From assembly GCA_011503125.2 (NCBI GenBank), contig WWBZ02000062.1, positions 558,001 to 622,000 on the forward strand: a stretch of DNA of 64,000 nt. The letters run 5' to 3'. Below the pieces are notes generated by a model. That model did no database searches. It worked only from the letters and a program-made list of their open reading frames with translations, and was not told where the DNA came from. Source of the DNA: Botryosphaeria dothidea. Taxonomy: Eukaryota; Ascomycota; Dothideomycetes; Botryosphaeriales; Botryosphaeriaceae. This document shows, one piece after another, positions 32,359-46,348 of the stretch. How positions within the stretch are numbered: position 1 is the first letter of the stretch; each line of letters starts with the position of its first letter. The translations under genes were made by a program, and so were the position numbers.

Positions 32359-34972
32359 GGCCTCTAGTCCGGCATGCGCTTGTTCTTCCGACGGCATCTA
32401 AACTGGATTCGGTTCCTTGCTCTTCCAATACGGCCAAACCCGATAGATTTTTCCCCAGCTTGACTGGTCTCAGTGGAGGGAAGACCGGGTATTCTTTTTC
32501 TGAAGTAGTTGCTGCTGTGAGGGAAGGGGAGACTTTGCCTTTGAGCAGATACCCCGACTAGGCTGCGAAACATCGACCTCTTGTTTGTATAGCGTTCCCT
32601 TTCATTTCTCCTGCACTATCAGCGGACGGCGGTCTGGAATTTAGCCTGTTGCCTGAACCAACCTTTCTCCAACAGCTCAATCGATGTTATTGCGTGATAT
32701 CATTTATTTTATTTTTCAGTCTGCTCGTATCTAGATGAGTCTCAGATCCGTATTCGTGTTCGGCCGGAAGGCACCTCCCTTTTGCCCTAAACCTCAGGCA
32801 CACAGCCCCCGTACCGTTAAAAAAAAATACCGCGCTGATGTGCAAAGTGGGAACGCACAGGCTAGCTAAAAGTTGGTGCTTATTCCGACCTCCCCCTTCT
32901 CCGGGCTCCTCCATCCTCCGTGCCTCCGTCCTTCCTTTTCCCCCCTCCCTTACCGAGCGGCTGGGCATGATAGAGCGTGCACGCATGTCAGCCAGTGCGC
33001 CGCCGCACCGCCCCAAATCATCAACAGATCCTCATCAAACGCACAACATCATGCCCTTCCCTCTCCCCACGTACCAACAGCTCGGGTCCGGCGTCCGTGT
33101 GTTGCATGTGTGTACCCTATTGCCCTTGGGAAATGAGCATGGCATTACTGCGGAGAGAAAGCGTACAGAAGGCAATAGAGGGGGTGAGAAATTAAAAATA
33201 GCATGATGGATAAGATCGACAGCCCACACTAGGGCGCGTGCGTTGTTAACCCAAATGCACCCAACCCATCATCCATGCCGACGGTGCGGTTGCCCGTGAC
33301 TGCTGACCGGAAATAGCTGTGGTAGTGGGAAATGACGTCAAGCAGATCCTTTTGCGTGCTCTTTTCTCCATGTGTTTCTGACTGCATAGTATACGAGATC
33401 CTTCTTTTCCCCTTCTCCTCATGACCGGCAGGGTAGCAAGGGTAGACGAGAGAGAGAAGGAGGCTGAAAGGAAAGCAAGATGGCGTATCTCTGCCGTCAT
33501 TTCACATCTCTTTCCGTGTTGAACTTGGTATAAGATTGGCGTATGCGCGCGAGCGAGTGGACCCCCACTTCCACAACGCCTCGTTCCGCAAGCAGTCGTT
33601 CGTCCCGCCGCCGAGAACGATAGTCGAAATGATACGCATGATATCGTCTTGGGCCCCGATTGTTGGTGCGATTCAATTATTGCTGCTGTGCGTCCTGAAG
33701 ATCGACAGGAGCAAAGGCACGGCCAGGCCAGACCCGGCCCACATCGAGGAATGGTTCCACCGCCGGGTCCGCGGGGAACCAACGGCATGCCCATCTGGTG
33801 AACCGCCATAACTGTCTAGCATTAGCGGGCAGTGTAAAGCCGAAAGTGCAAGCCATGGCCAAAACCGCGCAAAGGTGATTATTTGGTGGTTGGGTGTCGT
33901 GACACTTGAGTCGAAGCAGCACCCCATAGTCAGCCCATGTATATTGCAACTGCTGCGTGGAACGACTTTCGTGTGCAAAAAAAGTTATTTCACTGAACAG
34001 ACGTTGATCATCACTTATGGCAAAAGAGTCAGTCAATATGAGAAAGCGCTTTTTTTCATGACTTCGCGCGGGTTTGATCATTCATGCGATGAGAGTTATA
34101 GTATGAAGTAAGAGGGAAAAACAAAAGAAACAATAGAGAAGCTAGTAATACAGTTCTTGAGAATTTTGTGTGGTTGCTCCCAAATGAAGATATGAACGCC
34201 TTGGAACAAAACCAATAGCAAATCCTTCTTGGATTCCATGCGCCCGTCAGTGCTTAACCCAAAATTGCGTGACTCCCAAACCCCGATTTCTTTTCGGCCG
34301 TTTATTTTTGGTTTGCTGCTTCTTTTGAAAGACAAACAAGACAAAGCGAAAAATCAAGCCAAAGTCTCGTTCATGCGCTGGATATACAAATGAAAAAAAA
34401 AGCAAGATAGAGCTAAACCATGTATGTGCGCAACCCGGGTAATGAGAAGGGGATAAATGGAAATAGGTATAGAATATATGCAAAGAAAAGAAATTTACAA
34501 GGAAATATGTTCCACCAAAAATACAGAAGAGAAATGAACAAAGATAAGACAAGTGACTTTAGGGCTTCCATCACTCATCAGGAAGAACAGTGACGTGCGC
34601 GGCGTAGTTGGAAGGATCAATATCCAATATCGCTGTCCCATTCCTAATAAGGAAGGTACGATGGGTTGCGCCGCCGGTTGATTTCAACCGCCGAGTGGGT
34701 CATCCTCAGACCATGACCCAGCTTTGTCTTTCCCTGTCGGAAGGTCACCCGAAGAGACCGCCAGTCGCACGTGAAGCACGAATATTTTTTGACCCGCGCC
34801 CTTGGCCCACATGTAACGCTGGTCTGATGGATATTTGTGATCAAGAGCTTATCTTGACACGAGTTTTGCGCATGGGTACCGACCGACCGTGGTCGTGACT
34901 AGCCGCTGCGGGCGTGCTGTTGCAACGCTATTACCCCTCACGACCCTGGAAAGTTCGAATTGGGAATGCCAC
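32359..34972. other. Convergent intergenic region, about 2.6 kb
   Basis: This lies between the 3' ends of the BAR gene and the second Zn2Cys6 gene, so no promoter is required here, yet it is unusually long for a convergent gap. I see no coding signal. AT-rich runs occur around 34100-34560. Confidence 0.45.
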
Positions 34973-37432
34973 TCAGTGATCCGAGAATTGAGTGTTTTGG
35001 GGGCTGTAGGTCCACCCATAATCCGGGCTGTTTTCGTAGATCATGGCATCGTCCACGCCAAAATCTATGCTGGCGAGCTCCTCGCCAGTGGCGCCGAGGT
35101 TGAAGGTGGCTGCCGCGGCGGCAGCAGATGCTGAGTCATGACTAGCCCCGCTGCCTTTGCGGTCTTTGACGCTCAGGCCTTCGAAGATGCCACGCATCTC
35201 GCGGAGATCTTGTCTGTTCTGATCCCTCGGAATGGTGGCGCGTTCCTCGATGAATCCGCGGATCTGTGTGATGATGTCCGGCATGCCTTCGTTGTTGGGG
35301 AGCCATGAGTGAGAGACGTCAACGCCCCAGGCCTCGCTAAGACCCATTCGCATGCTCGCTGGGTAGATGTACCTAGCAAGAAAAGTTAGATTCTGCGAAC
35401 TTGAGTATTGGCTTCGGGACTGCTGTGTCTTACCCTTGCGCCTCCACTTTGGCAAACTTGCGCCTGCCCCACATAACGTGTTTCTCATCTCTTGGAAGAT
35501 GGACGACTCCCATTCCGATCGCGGCGCTAGCTTCAATGACAATGCCAGGTGGGCTATTGGGGTACATCTCGAGCGACTCGAACATCTTGCAAATGTCGTA
35601 GGCGATCTTCTGGACCTCAAGACTCGGTTCCTTTTGGAAGACGTTGCAGAGCTGCATCTTGAACATGAGAGCGATGGCCCAGTAGTCGATGAAAACTATG
35701 TTCATTGGGAAAAGCTCGTCTCCAAGCATGAAGTGAGGATCGTACGGGTCCACGACGTCGTCAGGGTCGCGAGCCTGAGCGCCGTCGAAGTTCGTGATGT
35801 ACTTGGAAGCGTCCGTTAGAGAAGGATCGAGTTGCTCGACCCATTCATCGATTCTCTTGTCCAGAGCCATGCACTCCGCCGCGAAAACCTCGTCGCTGAT
35901 CTGATCCTTTGCCTTTCTCGAGAACAAAGTCGCACAGTCGTTGGCAAATAACCTGCACAAGGACAACCTCTCATCGAACTTGCAACCCACTTCGTGAGGC
36001 CTGTCGCGAGTCTGCTGAGTGTAGTAGTCGGTGCAAGCTAGGAACCAATCTCGTCCGAGCACTGTTTCATATCCAGACATGATGCCTCCCATCAAGTCGA
36101 AGCGTTGATACCAGGTGATAATCCTGCGGAGTGTTTCGTTTTGCATAATCGTCTGGGGGGTGTACATGGATGTGATGATCTCGTACGCGGCCCTCTGATG
36201 GCCAATGAGGTTCACCCAGTCGCCAAGGTATTCCTGCGTGTTTTAGTGAGTAAACGTGATACCAAAAGATAAAACAAGAACAAACCTCGATGGTGGCCAG
36301 CTGGAGAATGGTCAGGAGGGTAGCTGGGGTCCGCCTCTGACTTCTCTGCAAGGACAAGCGAAGAAGTTGGACAGATCTGTTGTAGTACGTGAGGAAATCC
36401 GAGATCTTGCCATTTGGTCTTGCCAGTGTATGGTGATACGCAGCGAAACCGACGACGGCGTAGAGGAGGTGGTCGTTATGCACGGCAATCTCGAGCAGAG
36501 TGGTGCGCATGAAATCAGCCCCGTCATACTTCAAGCAGTAATGGTGGCAGGTAATATTGTTTCGGAACCAGTCGAGATAATAGCGGACGTCTGATGGAAG
36601 TTCGGCCCAAGTGCGTTCCATGGGGGACTTGCGCAGGTTTGATCGACTCGACGTCCGGGATGGCACAGGCCTTGGCTGGGCATGGGGAATTGTGGTTGAT
36701 CCTTCCGTGGATGGAGATGGGCTCTTCCCGTGCGTCAAAGATGGCGTATTGGATGGTTCTCGACTGCGGCGGCTTGCATTCGAAACACTGGCCCGGTGGC
36801 TGGATGCGTCGCCGGGCTCATCCTCATCGGGGATCGCGGGTAGCGGCAACTTGCCTTCCGCATCGTCGTCGTCGGCAGACGAATTGCTCTGCGGTGAGGA
36901 GCCTTTGGTCTTGCTTCGGCTGGACTTGTTGGTTGCGGCGGGTTCTGGATAGACACACTCTCTGTTGCCTTTGCGGCATCCTGCATAGACGGGCGCAATT
37001 AGCAGAGCGCCACAAAACGGGGCGGGAGACGCGTACTTTCACAGATTGGGTGAGTCTCATCACACTGGCGGAACACGCTTGTCAGCCATCTCGGGCACTG
37101 GAAAAAAAGCAGTCTCAACGTCCTACCTTGACCCGTCTGTTTCTGCAGGTGTAGCAACCGCTCCGAGTCCTGCGATGTTTCACATGCTCGGCGCCAGGCG
37201 CAGGCCGCCGGCGGGCTCTGGACGAGCTCTGGGCGGGGAGCATTGTCCGGCTGGGGTCGTCGAGGTCGGCGTAGTTCTGGCGGAGGTTCTCGGACGAGAG
37301 CGTCTGGAAGGGCTGCAGACCGTGGGCGAAGCCGGGCGGAGGGTAGCTGTTTTCCATGGGCATCATCGGGCGCTGGGAATTCATGTTGAAATAAGGCGGT
37401 ATGCCGGGCATGTTGTTGAAGTGGCCGGCCAT
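34973..37432 (-). CDS. Zn2Cys6 transcription factor
   Basis: Five exons on the minus strand (37432-37127, 37064-37037, 36980-36286, 36233-35434, 35372-34973) join in frame to 742 residues; introns are 52-62 nt. The cluster [34 protein letters not shown] has Cys93, 96, 103, 110, 113 and 120 with Cx2Cx6Cx6Cx2Cx6C spacing. Cys103 and Cys110 are encoded by the 28-nt exon 2, so skipping it would destroy the finger. A Pro/Met-rich N-terminus precedes it, and a Ser-rich linker (RTSSRSNLRKSPMERTW) follows. The regulatory domain contains YYLDWFRNNITCHHYCLKYD, LLRLSLQRSQRRTPATLL, GGIMSGYETVLGRDWFLACT and FIDYWAIALMFKMQLCNVFQ. The target genes are unknown. The ~9 kb without genes upstream would fit a regulator with complex developmental control (inference). 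Confidence 0.88.
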
Positions 37433-40400
37433 GGCGGGTGTGGGGCAGAGTAAGGACTGTGGAGTTGGAGGTAGGACTGTCACGGCGTGACCAGCGGCAT
37501 CCGGCGAGGCAGGTGAGGGGCAGGCTTGGGCTCTCTGGGACGGAGGGGCTTCTGTGTTGACGCCGTTGGAGATGGTGAGGTGGGAGAAGACGGTTCCTTG
37601 CCAGACCCATCCGGCGTTGGAGTAGCGGGACGTAATTATGTACCGGGAAGGCGTGTAGAGCTAAGATTAGTGAGGGCCAGGGACGGACGGGCAATCTGCA
37701 TTGGTGCGGGCGGGTTGGCACTGCAGCCCTGCCCTGCGGCTTTGGTGACCACGGCCGTAAGCGTCTTGATGGGCGCTCTGATGATGAGCAGCAGCCGTCC
37801 GTACTCGTTCCTGAGCAGCGGGCGTGGGCCCTGCACGCGCTGGGAGCCTTGGGTGGATATTGGATATTGTGGTGCAGGGGAGGGCAATTCGGAGAGAGGC
37901 CGGGCGTTGCCGTTTCCGCGCGAGAGTGCAAATCCTTGGAGCCGTTCAGCACTCTGGCGTTGACAGCAGCGCCGCCCCGCCTTGCCAGGCTTCGAGAACG
38001 GCCCCAGCCCACACCTTCGCCTTTTTCTGCCGTTCTCATGCGTCAACGCCCGGCACCCTGGGCGCGCATCGCCAGCACCTGCGTCTGCTCTGCCCGCCGC
38101 CCCCAAGCTGCACTGCACTGCCGTGCCCGCCAGCCCATCGCCGGCGGCGCAGGATCACCACGACGAGCACGCGGGGCCGGCAGGCGGCCGAGCGCAGCGC
38201 TGGCACAGACGCGCGCAGGGCCATCCCACCGCGACATGACAGGCCCCTAGCGGCCATGCCGCTGCGCTGGACGGCGGAGGGCGGCGGGCGTGCCCTGACC
38301 CGGGCTGCTGGCGTATCGTTGCTCTATCGCCAGCGCCATCAAGTCGAGACAGGCCGCGGATGAAGGGTGCGGTGCTGGACGGCGGCAAATCTGGGAGCGC
38401 GGACGGGCTCGCAGCTGGCCCGCGCGCACGTCTTCTGCACCGATTCGGCAGCGAGGCCGCTGCATATGCATAAAAGCCGCCGTCTGGCCGCGAAGAGCAA
38501 GTGCCCCGAGGCCACCAGCAATAGCGCGCCAGCGCGCGAGCTTCTGCGCATGGCGGAATCGCAGCTGCTGCCTGCGCGCCCAGCCAGAGCGCGGAGCCGG
38601 GCAGCGCAGGCGTGCGGTTGCGCTCTCGGCGGCCGCCCACGCGCTCGAGGTACCGTGGTGCGGTGAGCGGGCATGGACGTTACCTAGGACGGTGCTGGTG
38701 TGGTGCTGTGCTGAGGCTTGAGGCCGGTGGATGTGCAGGCAGGGGCTGAGGCAGGGGAGGATCCGCCCAAAGCCAAGACGAACCATGTTTCGACGACTGC
38801 TGCTCTCGCTGCCCGGTGATATCATGCCAAAAATCGGGCAATCTCGAATTGCTCGGAGATTCAGTCAATGCAGCGCGGATCTGCAGCATGGAAGGCCTCC
38901 TCGCCGCGTGCGCCGCCCGCCCGGCTGCCAGCACGCTGGGGTCACGGTGCTCGACCTCCGCCGGCGGGCTCCCAGGGCCCGCTGGCCGCTGGCTGCTGGC
39001 TGCTACTGGGCTGGCGGCGCGGGCTTGGGCCCTGGGAGGCGACGCTTCTGCCGGGCTGCCTGGCGCGGAGAAATTCGTGGAGCCTGCGCGGCTGCCCGCA
39101 TTCTTCGCTGTCCGCCGTGCAGGCAGCGGCCAAACGCTGTCGCGGATCTTCGTTTCAGCGCCAGATCCATGACGGCTGCACGCAACTGCAGGGCGTGCGC
39201 GCTCAAGGCAGGACAGCTGGAGACGCGGGCTCCTTGCTCGCCCACGTGCGGGTGCAGGCTTCTCCCTGCAATTAGCAGCCGACTCGCGCGTGGCCGGAAA
39301 ATGCCTGGCGCGGGATCCCCTGCGCTCGCCGTTAGCTATATCTGGACTGCTAAAACCAGGGATTGGTATAGGGAACAACCTTAATGCTGCTGACTCGACC
39401 AATATTGAATCACCCGGAGATATCGGGAGGCCGGCGCAGGCCTCCAGGCACTGCAGACGCCGCCCAGATCCCCACCACAGATCCACCGCACCCTACGCCT
39501 GCCATCACTCCCGCACCACCACGCCGGATCGCAGGGTTCATGGCTCACCACCTCCCACATGGGCCGACAGACTGCCGCTTCCGGCTACTCTTAACGAGTC
39601 CTCTCCACCACAATCTGGCAGCCAATACTCGTGCCCGCCTGACCGCGCGCCTGGGACCAGACGCACGCCCGCCCGCTTTCCGCTCCCATCCGCACAGATG
39701 CCCTGCATGTGAGTAGGCAAAACGGAAAGAATACGGCGAGACTACGCCCGCTCTCGGTGCCCGTCCCGCCGCACGGTGGCGACCTCGACGACCCCAAGCC
39801 TCTGTGCCTCCAGCCGCTTGCCTGAACGGACGCGCGCGCCACGGCCATGAGCCGTCACCTCGCAGCAGCGCGCGCTTCTCGTCATCCAAACCGCTTCATG
39901 CGGAAGGAGCCCCTCCACTCCCGCGTCCCCTGCAGCTCCCGCGAGTTTGTCAGCAGGAAGGAGCGCGCGCTGGATGCCATGAAACCTCGAGCGGGACAGA
40001 CGCCCAAGACGACGAAGACGACGTTGATCCGCCGCCCACCGCTCTTCCCCGATTGCCCGATCACAGCCCGCTGATCAGACTGCCGCTGCCGCACAAGTCG
40101 CCAGATTCGCGGCGTCAGCGCTTTCGCAATGCCCCCATAGGCCGCTAGGGCGCCGCCGGCCCGCCTCCTGGATTAATGTGATTGATGGAGCTTTGTTCTT
40201 CCCGCTCCCGAGCACAAGCAAGCAAGAAGCAAATGCTCGACAGGGGGGAGTCCGGCCGTCGATTCTCGCTCGTCAGCGGGAACGAGGCGCTGATGCCGGT
40301 GCGCCCCTTGCGCCTCCGATCTCCATCGTGCCCCTAAATTTCTCCTTTGCAAACATACACACGACGACTTTTCTTTTCACTCTCGCCAAGCCACGTCCAC

Positions 40401-40600
40401 ACCGTTCGGGCTTGATTCTGCCTTCCCCACTGAAGGATCCCCCCGATCATGCCACCGCAATCCCGCCAAGCTCCAGCGCTGCGGCCCTTCGCCGCCGCCG
40501 CCCCGACCCTGCTTCTTGATCCCTCTTGGCTCGTGCTGCTCTAAATATTCTCTGCGCTCCATCCAGAAGAAAACGGTGGTCCAAACAAACGTCTATCCCG
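37433..40600. other. GC-rich gene-free region upstream of the Zn2Cys6 gene
   Basis: Very GC-rich DNA with long open frames on both strands, as expected from base composition alone. No protein motif, splice pattern or repeat family is recognisable. It probably contains the regulator's promoter and leader. Confidence 0.45.
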
Positions 40601-43600
40601 TCGCACTGACGCCCCGACGGGGAGGCGAGCACGCCTGCACATCATTGACATGCCTCACATCAGAAAGCTGCTCGGCGATTCGTCGCTGGCCCGCGTCGGC
40701 TGGGGCAGGCACTGCACAACTGACACACTGCTCCATGCTCGGCGAGATCCTGAACGTAGTATCACCGCTCGGCAAAAGTCCTGAGACTCATCGATGCTTC
40801 ACGACGTCTTCTGCTGCTGCACGGGGAGATTGCTTTCGCCGCCTTTCTCTCGACCGTCCAACGCTCTCTCAGGAGGGCCGTCGGCCGGCCGGCGCCGTTA
40901 CTGTCTGTCCGCTCTTAGCTTGCGGGAGCCAAGCCAAGGGGGAACGGTGCGCGCCCGTATGGATGAGCGGGAGCAAGATGATCAATATAAGCCAACTTTA
41001 TGCGAACGACGTTACGTGTCAAGACGCCTACAACAAGGACATCTAAGCCTCACTCGACGCGGCCATTCATTCCAAAAGCCAAAATGAGATGGACGTTCGT
41101 TGTCAAGCATGGTCGGCAAAGTCGGATTTAATATCGAGAGGGCCATCTGTCGGGTTCGGGTTCGGGGGCGGCTTGAGCAGCGAAGGCAGCCAGCCCACTA
41201 ACTCTATGACTTACTACACACGGTCGGAACAGGAAAGCCAACCGGCACGCGGAGGGGGGACGCCCGTCCGGGGGCATGCAACGGGGAACGGAAATCTAAT
41301 GTCGCATGGCTTGCCCTGCGCGGTAATGTTGCCCTGATTTATTGATTGCATGTCGTGTGCTCGCCCGGTTTCTCTTGCATTTCAGCGCAATGAAATACGC
41401 ACCGAGGCGTTTTCACATGCAAAACGGCGCAGGTGGTTCGCTGATGCCCGTGTACACCTTCTGTGCCTGATAACAAGCTCTACGTCTGGCGTTCCGACTA
41501 ACTCAATGGACACGAAGCCTTGACAGGATTGTTCGCACCAGCCCGAAACTCGGTGCGTGCCGACCTCCCCATATTTGAAGCATCGTCATCTCGACGTCCG
41601 GCGTTGGTTGGACTTGGGCACGACGAGCAAATGGGCACCAGGGGCAGCGAGAATGCGGCGGTTATGCTGCCCCCTGGCAGCCCCCCACCCCCTCTTTTTC
41701 CGGATCGGGGAAGCAACAGGCCACGCCGCAGACGCGCCACCATGTTGTCATGTGTTGCGCAACGTGAGCTGGCTCTGCAATTCAGGATTGATCATTTTCG
41801 CTCCCAGGAACCGGCGTGCCGGTCGTCTCCGCGTCATCCCAATTGTGTGACATGCTGCTGATGACCAACCACGACGTCGCCCGCGCCGTGGCGCGCGCTC
41901 CGGCAGCCAGGATGCGGCGACAAAGGTGAAGAAATTGCGAAAACGCATAATCCCATGACACAAAACACGCAAAAGCTTGTACCTACGCGGAGCAGCGCGC
42001 TCCGTGATTACCTCTGGCCGTCGCACACTACATCCAAAACGCGCTGGCCGCTGAAGCGCGCGCGTGTGGGCGACGCATGCGGTCGACGGCCAACCACAGC
42101 GGGCGTCGCGAGTCGCGGCCAGCAGGAAGTCAAAAAGCGTAGTGCCGCGGCACATCGAAATGGCGCACACTATACGGTTACCGCGTTGGGGCAAGCGTCA
42201 GGAACGGGGCCGGCATTGGGCGTGCGGCTGTTGCCGCGTGGGTTGGGTACGTAGATTTTTTTGCTTTCGTTCTTCGTGTGTGGTTGGCAGATGGCCCGCC
42301 TTCATGTTGCCGGCCCACGCCCACACGGCAGAGAGACAACAAGGACCAGGGCCATTGACTCCATATGGCGCACCTCCGCTAAATACCGGCGGGCGCCAGC
42401 CATCGTGCCTCACCTGGTACTAAAGGCCAGCGAGGCGCAGGCTAACCCGCATGTGCAGCTGTTGCTCCGCGGGCAGCCTCCTGTCTAGACGGCAGCATCC
42501 GCGCGGAACGGTCTGTACTAGAAATGCTGCTGCGGGCCCCACCACCACGCTACCTCTTCGGAATCCCACTGGGCTCAAAGCCGAGCTGGCAGAGAAGAAG
42601 TGCCGATACCGATGGCTTTCCTGCACTGTTTAAGTCCCCATCCTTCCCGTCAAGCTCGGGCCTCGAGCTATCGGAGATCACCTCCTGCTAGCTGGCCAGG
42701 ACCCAACGTGCTGCTGCGTACGTAGGAAGCCACTGGTTACACTAGGACGACCGGAGCCCTGACGATCGCCATGACACCGAAACACGACATCCCGAGTTTG
42801 GGCGGATCGCCAGGGCCCGTCGCGTTGGTGGAAGGATCGAGCCGATGAGTCGTGATGTCGTTGGTGTGCAGTTCAGCTACCAGATGCGGAAACACTGCAG
42901 CTTCATAGCGGCGGAACGCACGCGCTGCACTATGTCAAAAGGAAACACCACAATGGCATTTGCATCATCGACGATGCTCCGACACACCGCAAACCCTGTT
43001 GGTGGTCTGCCTTGCTGTCTGATGCCCCGGGCCGGACGTGTATCATCTGCTCCATCCAGCTTGCTTCGTCGCGACTGAGTCGTGCACTCGCAATGACGTT
43101 CTTGGCGCAATCCACTAGTCGCAGCCTATCCACTCTGTGGCTTGCGCAGCACGTTTCTCCGGACGCCATCTCCAACCCACGCTCCCTTATCCTTAGCGTC
43201 CACTTTGACGTCTTTTTCAGCCTCTTTGCAGCCCAAAACCTTGCCTAGAACCCCCATAGCGCGACCGCCGTTTCTGTTCGCCACGTCGTCTTGCTCTCTG
43301 TCACTTCTGGCACCACTTCGCCTCGCTCTCTGAAACAAATTCTCCGAGATGAAGCAACGGAGCCTCTCCGGCACCGCCGCCGCCGCCGCCCACACGCGCT
43401 TCGAACCCCAGCCCCGCTGAAAGAGGGCTGAAGAACCCTTCCGGATGCGTCATAACCCCATCGGTGTGGAACGCTCGAGAAGAAAAAGAGGTGTTGCCGC
43501 AGGGCCACCCCTTGGCTTTGGTCACACATTCAACGGAGCTGGCCGACACGCAATATCGACTCCCGCGACACAACGCACACTCTAAAAAACGCCCCGCCGA

Positions 43601-46348
43601 CCCTCGTTCTCCGTCGACATCCGTGGCGGTGCATTTACCCGATTAGGCCACTGCGCCCTCTTCGGAGATGGGAGGAAGGGCAACGGGATGTGCCAGCGCA
43701 AGCTGACAATCAGAGATCAAAAAAAAGATTTCCCCAAATGATTTGCCCTTTGATGATCCTTCGGGGCATGACTTGCCGCGCGCAGGCGGGTTGTGCACAC
43801 AGACGTCCCAAGAGCGAAAAAATTAAAGTGCCTGAGGTGTGTAGAATTTCTCTGTGCCCCAGCAAGCAAGAAAGCAGCACGGTGCCCTAAGACAACCCCG
43901 ACTCGACAATCAATACTCTCCAGGGTCCCATATCCTTCCAGAAGAGGTGCACCCCAGCCCAGCGCGCAATCAAACCTATAGTGCTGCCCGTTAATGCGCT
44001 GTGGCTGTGCCGGTTGCCTTTTTAGGCCACAACAGGCGAAAAAGGCCAACATCATACGAGCATCTTTCTTTCTTTTTCAAGCAGCGGTATGCCTTCCACT
44101 CCGTTTCCCTAAGATTCGTTTTCGTGTTTGATGCCTGGAAAAGGGCAATAAGGCTGGCAGACGGGGCCGGCAAGGCCGAGACGGGCGCTTCAAAGAAACG
44201 CCGAATCCCGTCTCTGGAGTTCGTCTTTCGTAAATCCGAGACATGGGGACCCCTCCCTTCTTGGGAAATAGGGAAATCCATACTTTATTCGATCGAACAC
44301 GTCACGATATTGGGTTATTGTGTTCGCCGGAAGGTCGGAGATTTTTTTTTTTTGACATTCGTGCCTTACAGCCTCGCATTCAGAAAGGAGGTTGATGTAT
44401 TATTAGAACAGGCAGCTTTGTTGCTACTGACTAGTGTGACGTGGTCATGAGGTCGATCGTGAGTTGGGCAAATTTCCTAATGAGGAAAGAGTAGGGAGTT
44501 GAGGAAACCTTACGGACGTAAAGCTTCTTTGCCACTTTGCTGAGCTCGTGACAGTCGGGCATGTTGAACGCCAGCTGAATGATACGTGGAAGCAGCATTG
44601 CTCGGAGGGCTTCGCGGCTGGTTCCGCCATTATTGCTTCAAGCAAAAACGAATGCATCGGGAGCTGAATCATCCGGCGGGAGGCAAATTCCGCCCTTCCA
44701 CATCAGTAGCGTACAATGCGCGTCCCAATACAGTATTACGTGTAAGTGTGTAGAGAGACTGAATACTTTCACGTGCAGATGAATGCTTCGACTCCCTCCT
44801 TTTTGAGGCAACCTTGTTCCATTCCTTCACACTTCAGTTGCCCTCCTGCGAGTTCTAGTAGCTGCAGGTCTAATGTTTGTCTGGGAAATGCTTATTCTCT
44901 CAGTCAGCTCAATCGTAGTACAGTGTGTGTGAGGTGTCCTCGTGGAAGTGCGAGGTCAAACCATTGACTTTCCAACGTGATAATTGCCTACCTATCATTC
45001 GCGGGGAGACGAGGCAATTATCCAGCCGATATGTTTGAAGACAATGATGGTATTGACTTTCGGATACCCGCTTGAGCTTTGAAATGGTGCTTCCATTCTC
45101 CCTTGCAATGCCCTCCGGAAACCACGACGTGCATCATTCCGATACGAGTGATTGTATCTGCTAGAAATCCCATCTATGGCGGGTAAGGATAACTCTGTCG
45201 ACATAGCCTATGGCTTGTACCGTCTCCAGAATAGCCTGCAGCTGAAACCAGCCGTGATGACCCTCGACAAACATAGTATCATGGGATGTTGGAGCATTCA
45301 TCCCGATGCGAGTGTCTGGTGTTCCCGGGGACAAGGCTACCCGGACGAATCGTGCGTCTCCCCATAGGAGTTCTGATCTCTGTCTCTGGAAATACCGTCC
45401 GCCCCTGATCATAAGCTGTACTACCTCTCTGTGCATGAAGTCTGGGTCATGTCTCAACTTGCCGGCTGCTATTTTTGGACCCGAAATTATCAAATCAACC
45501 ATTCTGATATCACCACTGAGCGTATTGGTTGCGACAAGAAAAAATGTATTCTTCCGGGTACCAGAAGCTGGAAAGCTTCACACCCCCCTTTTGCCTGCTC
45601 CGTTGCAATTACCCGCGGACCTACGAAGCCCCCATTCGCACACTCCTCCTGAGCTGTCTCGGACCTTAGACATCCGACGGCAGAACAGAAAAGAAAATTC
45701 ATCAAATCATCCGCAGGAGAGAAATCGGAACAACTGGAGAAAAGGGAAAGAGAAAAACTCGTACGAATCGACTTCCGCGAAGATAGTGACCAGAATAGAA
45801 ACAAGAAAAAAAACCAGCCGTTATGATAATAGCGGCGATGATATGGTAATGGAAAAGCACCCCCCTCCTGGATGTCAATAATGCGCCAACGCCGAGGTAA
45901 TCGCCATGACTTGAAAAAAATAGAACCATTAAGACCCGAACCCCGCTGTGCGCTGTGCTTTCCCTTGATCCATAAATAAAACGAGTGTCTCTTTCAAACA
46001 TTGAAAACAATATGCCAGTAGCGCCGTGCTGGAAAGATGATAAACGAGAGCGTACGGATGACTAAATAAACATTGCCAATCCGTTGCGAAGGTTTATGCT
46101 GAACACGCCTGCAGCACTTTGCCGTTCGCCCCCAAAAAACAAGATCAAGAAATATAGGAATCTTCAGGCTTAAAAAACCAATAAATATTGACACTTCCAT
46201 GTCTCAATGGAGTGTCACTCATGGAAAAAACGTTACGCATCTCGCCACAATGCCGGGTTTTCTGCCGTCGACGTATCTACCGGGTCCTCCAGAATGCTTT
46301 TCAGCGAAGAGAGACATTGGACGGAGAAGTCAACAAAGCCAGCAATCA
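40601..46348. other. Continuation of the gene-free region
   Basis: No supported gene over about 5.7 kb. A minus-strand stretch at 44995-45502 has a somewhat protein-like composition (two overlapping frames that could continue one another) but no recognisable family. The remainder shows scattered homopolymers and no repeats I can confirm by eye. Confidence 0.4.

Noticed and set aside
38155..39889. Many long overlapping open frames on both strands
   Set aside because: The region is very GC-rich, so stop codons are rare in every frame; none shows domains, conserved motifs or plausible splice joins.
44342..44355. T-tract as a possible poly-A tail of a retroelement
   Set aside because: There is no adjacent reverse-transcriptase frame or target-site duplication; isolated homopolymers are common here.
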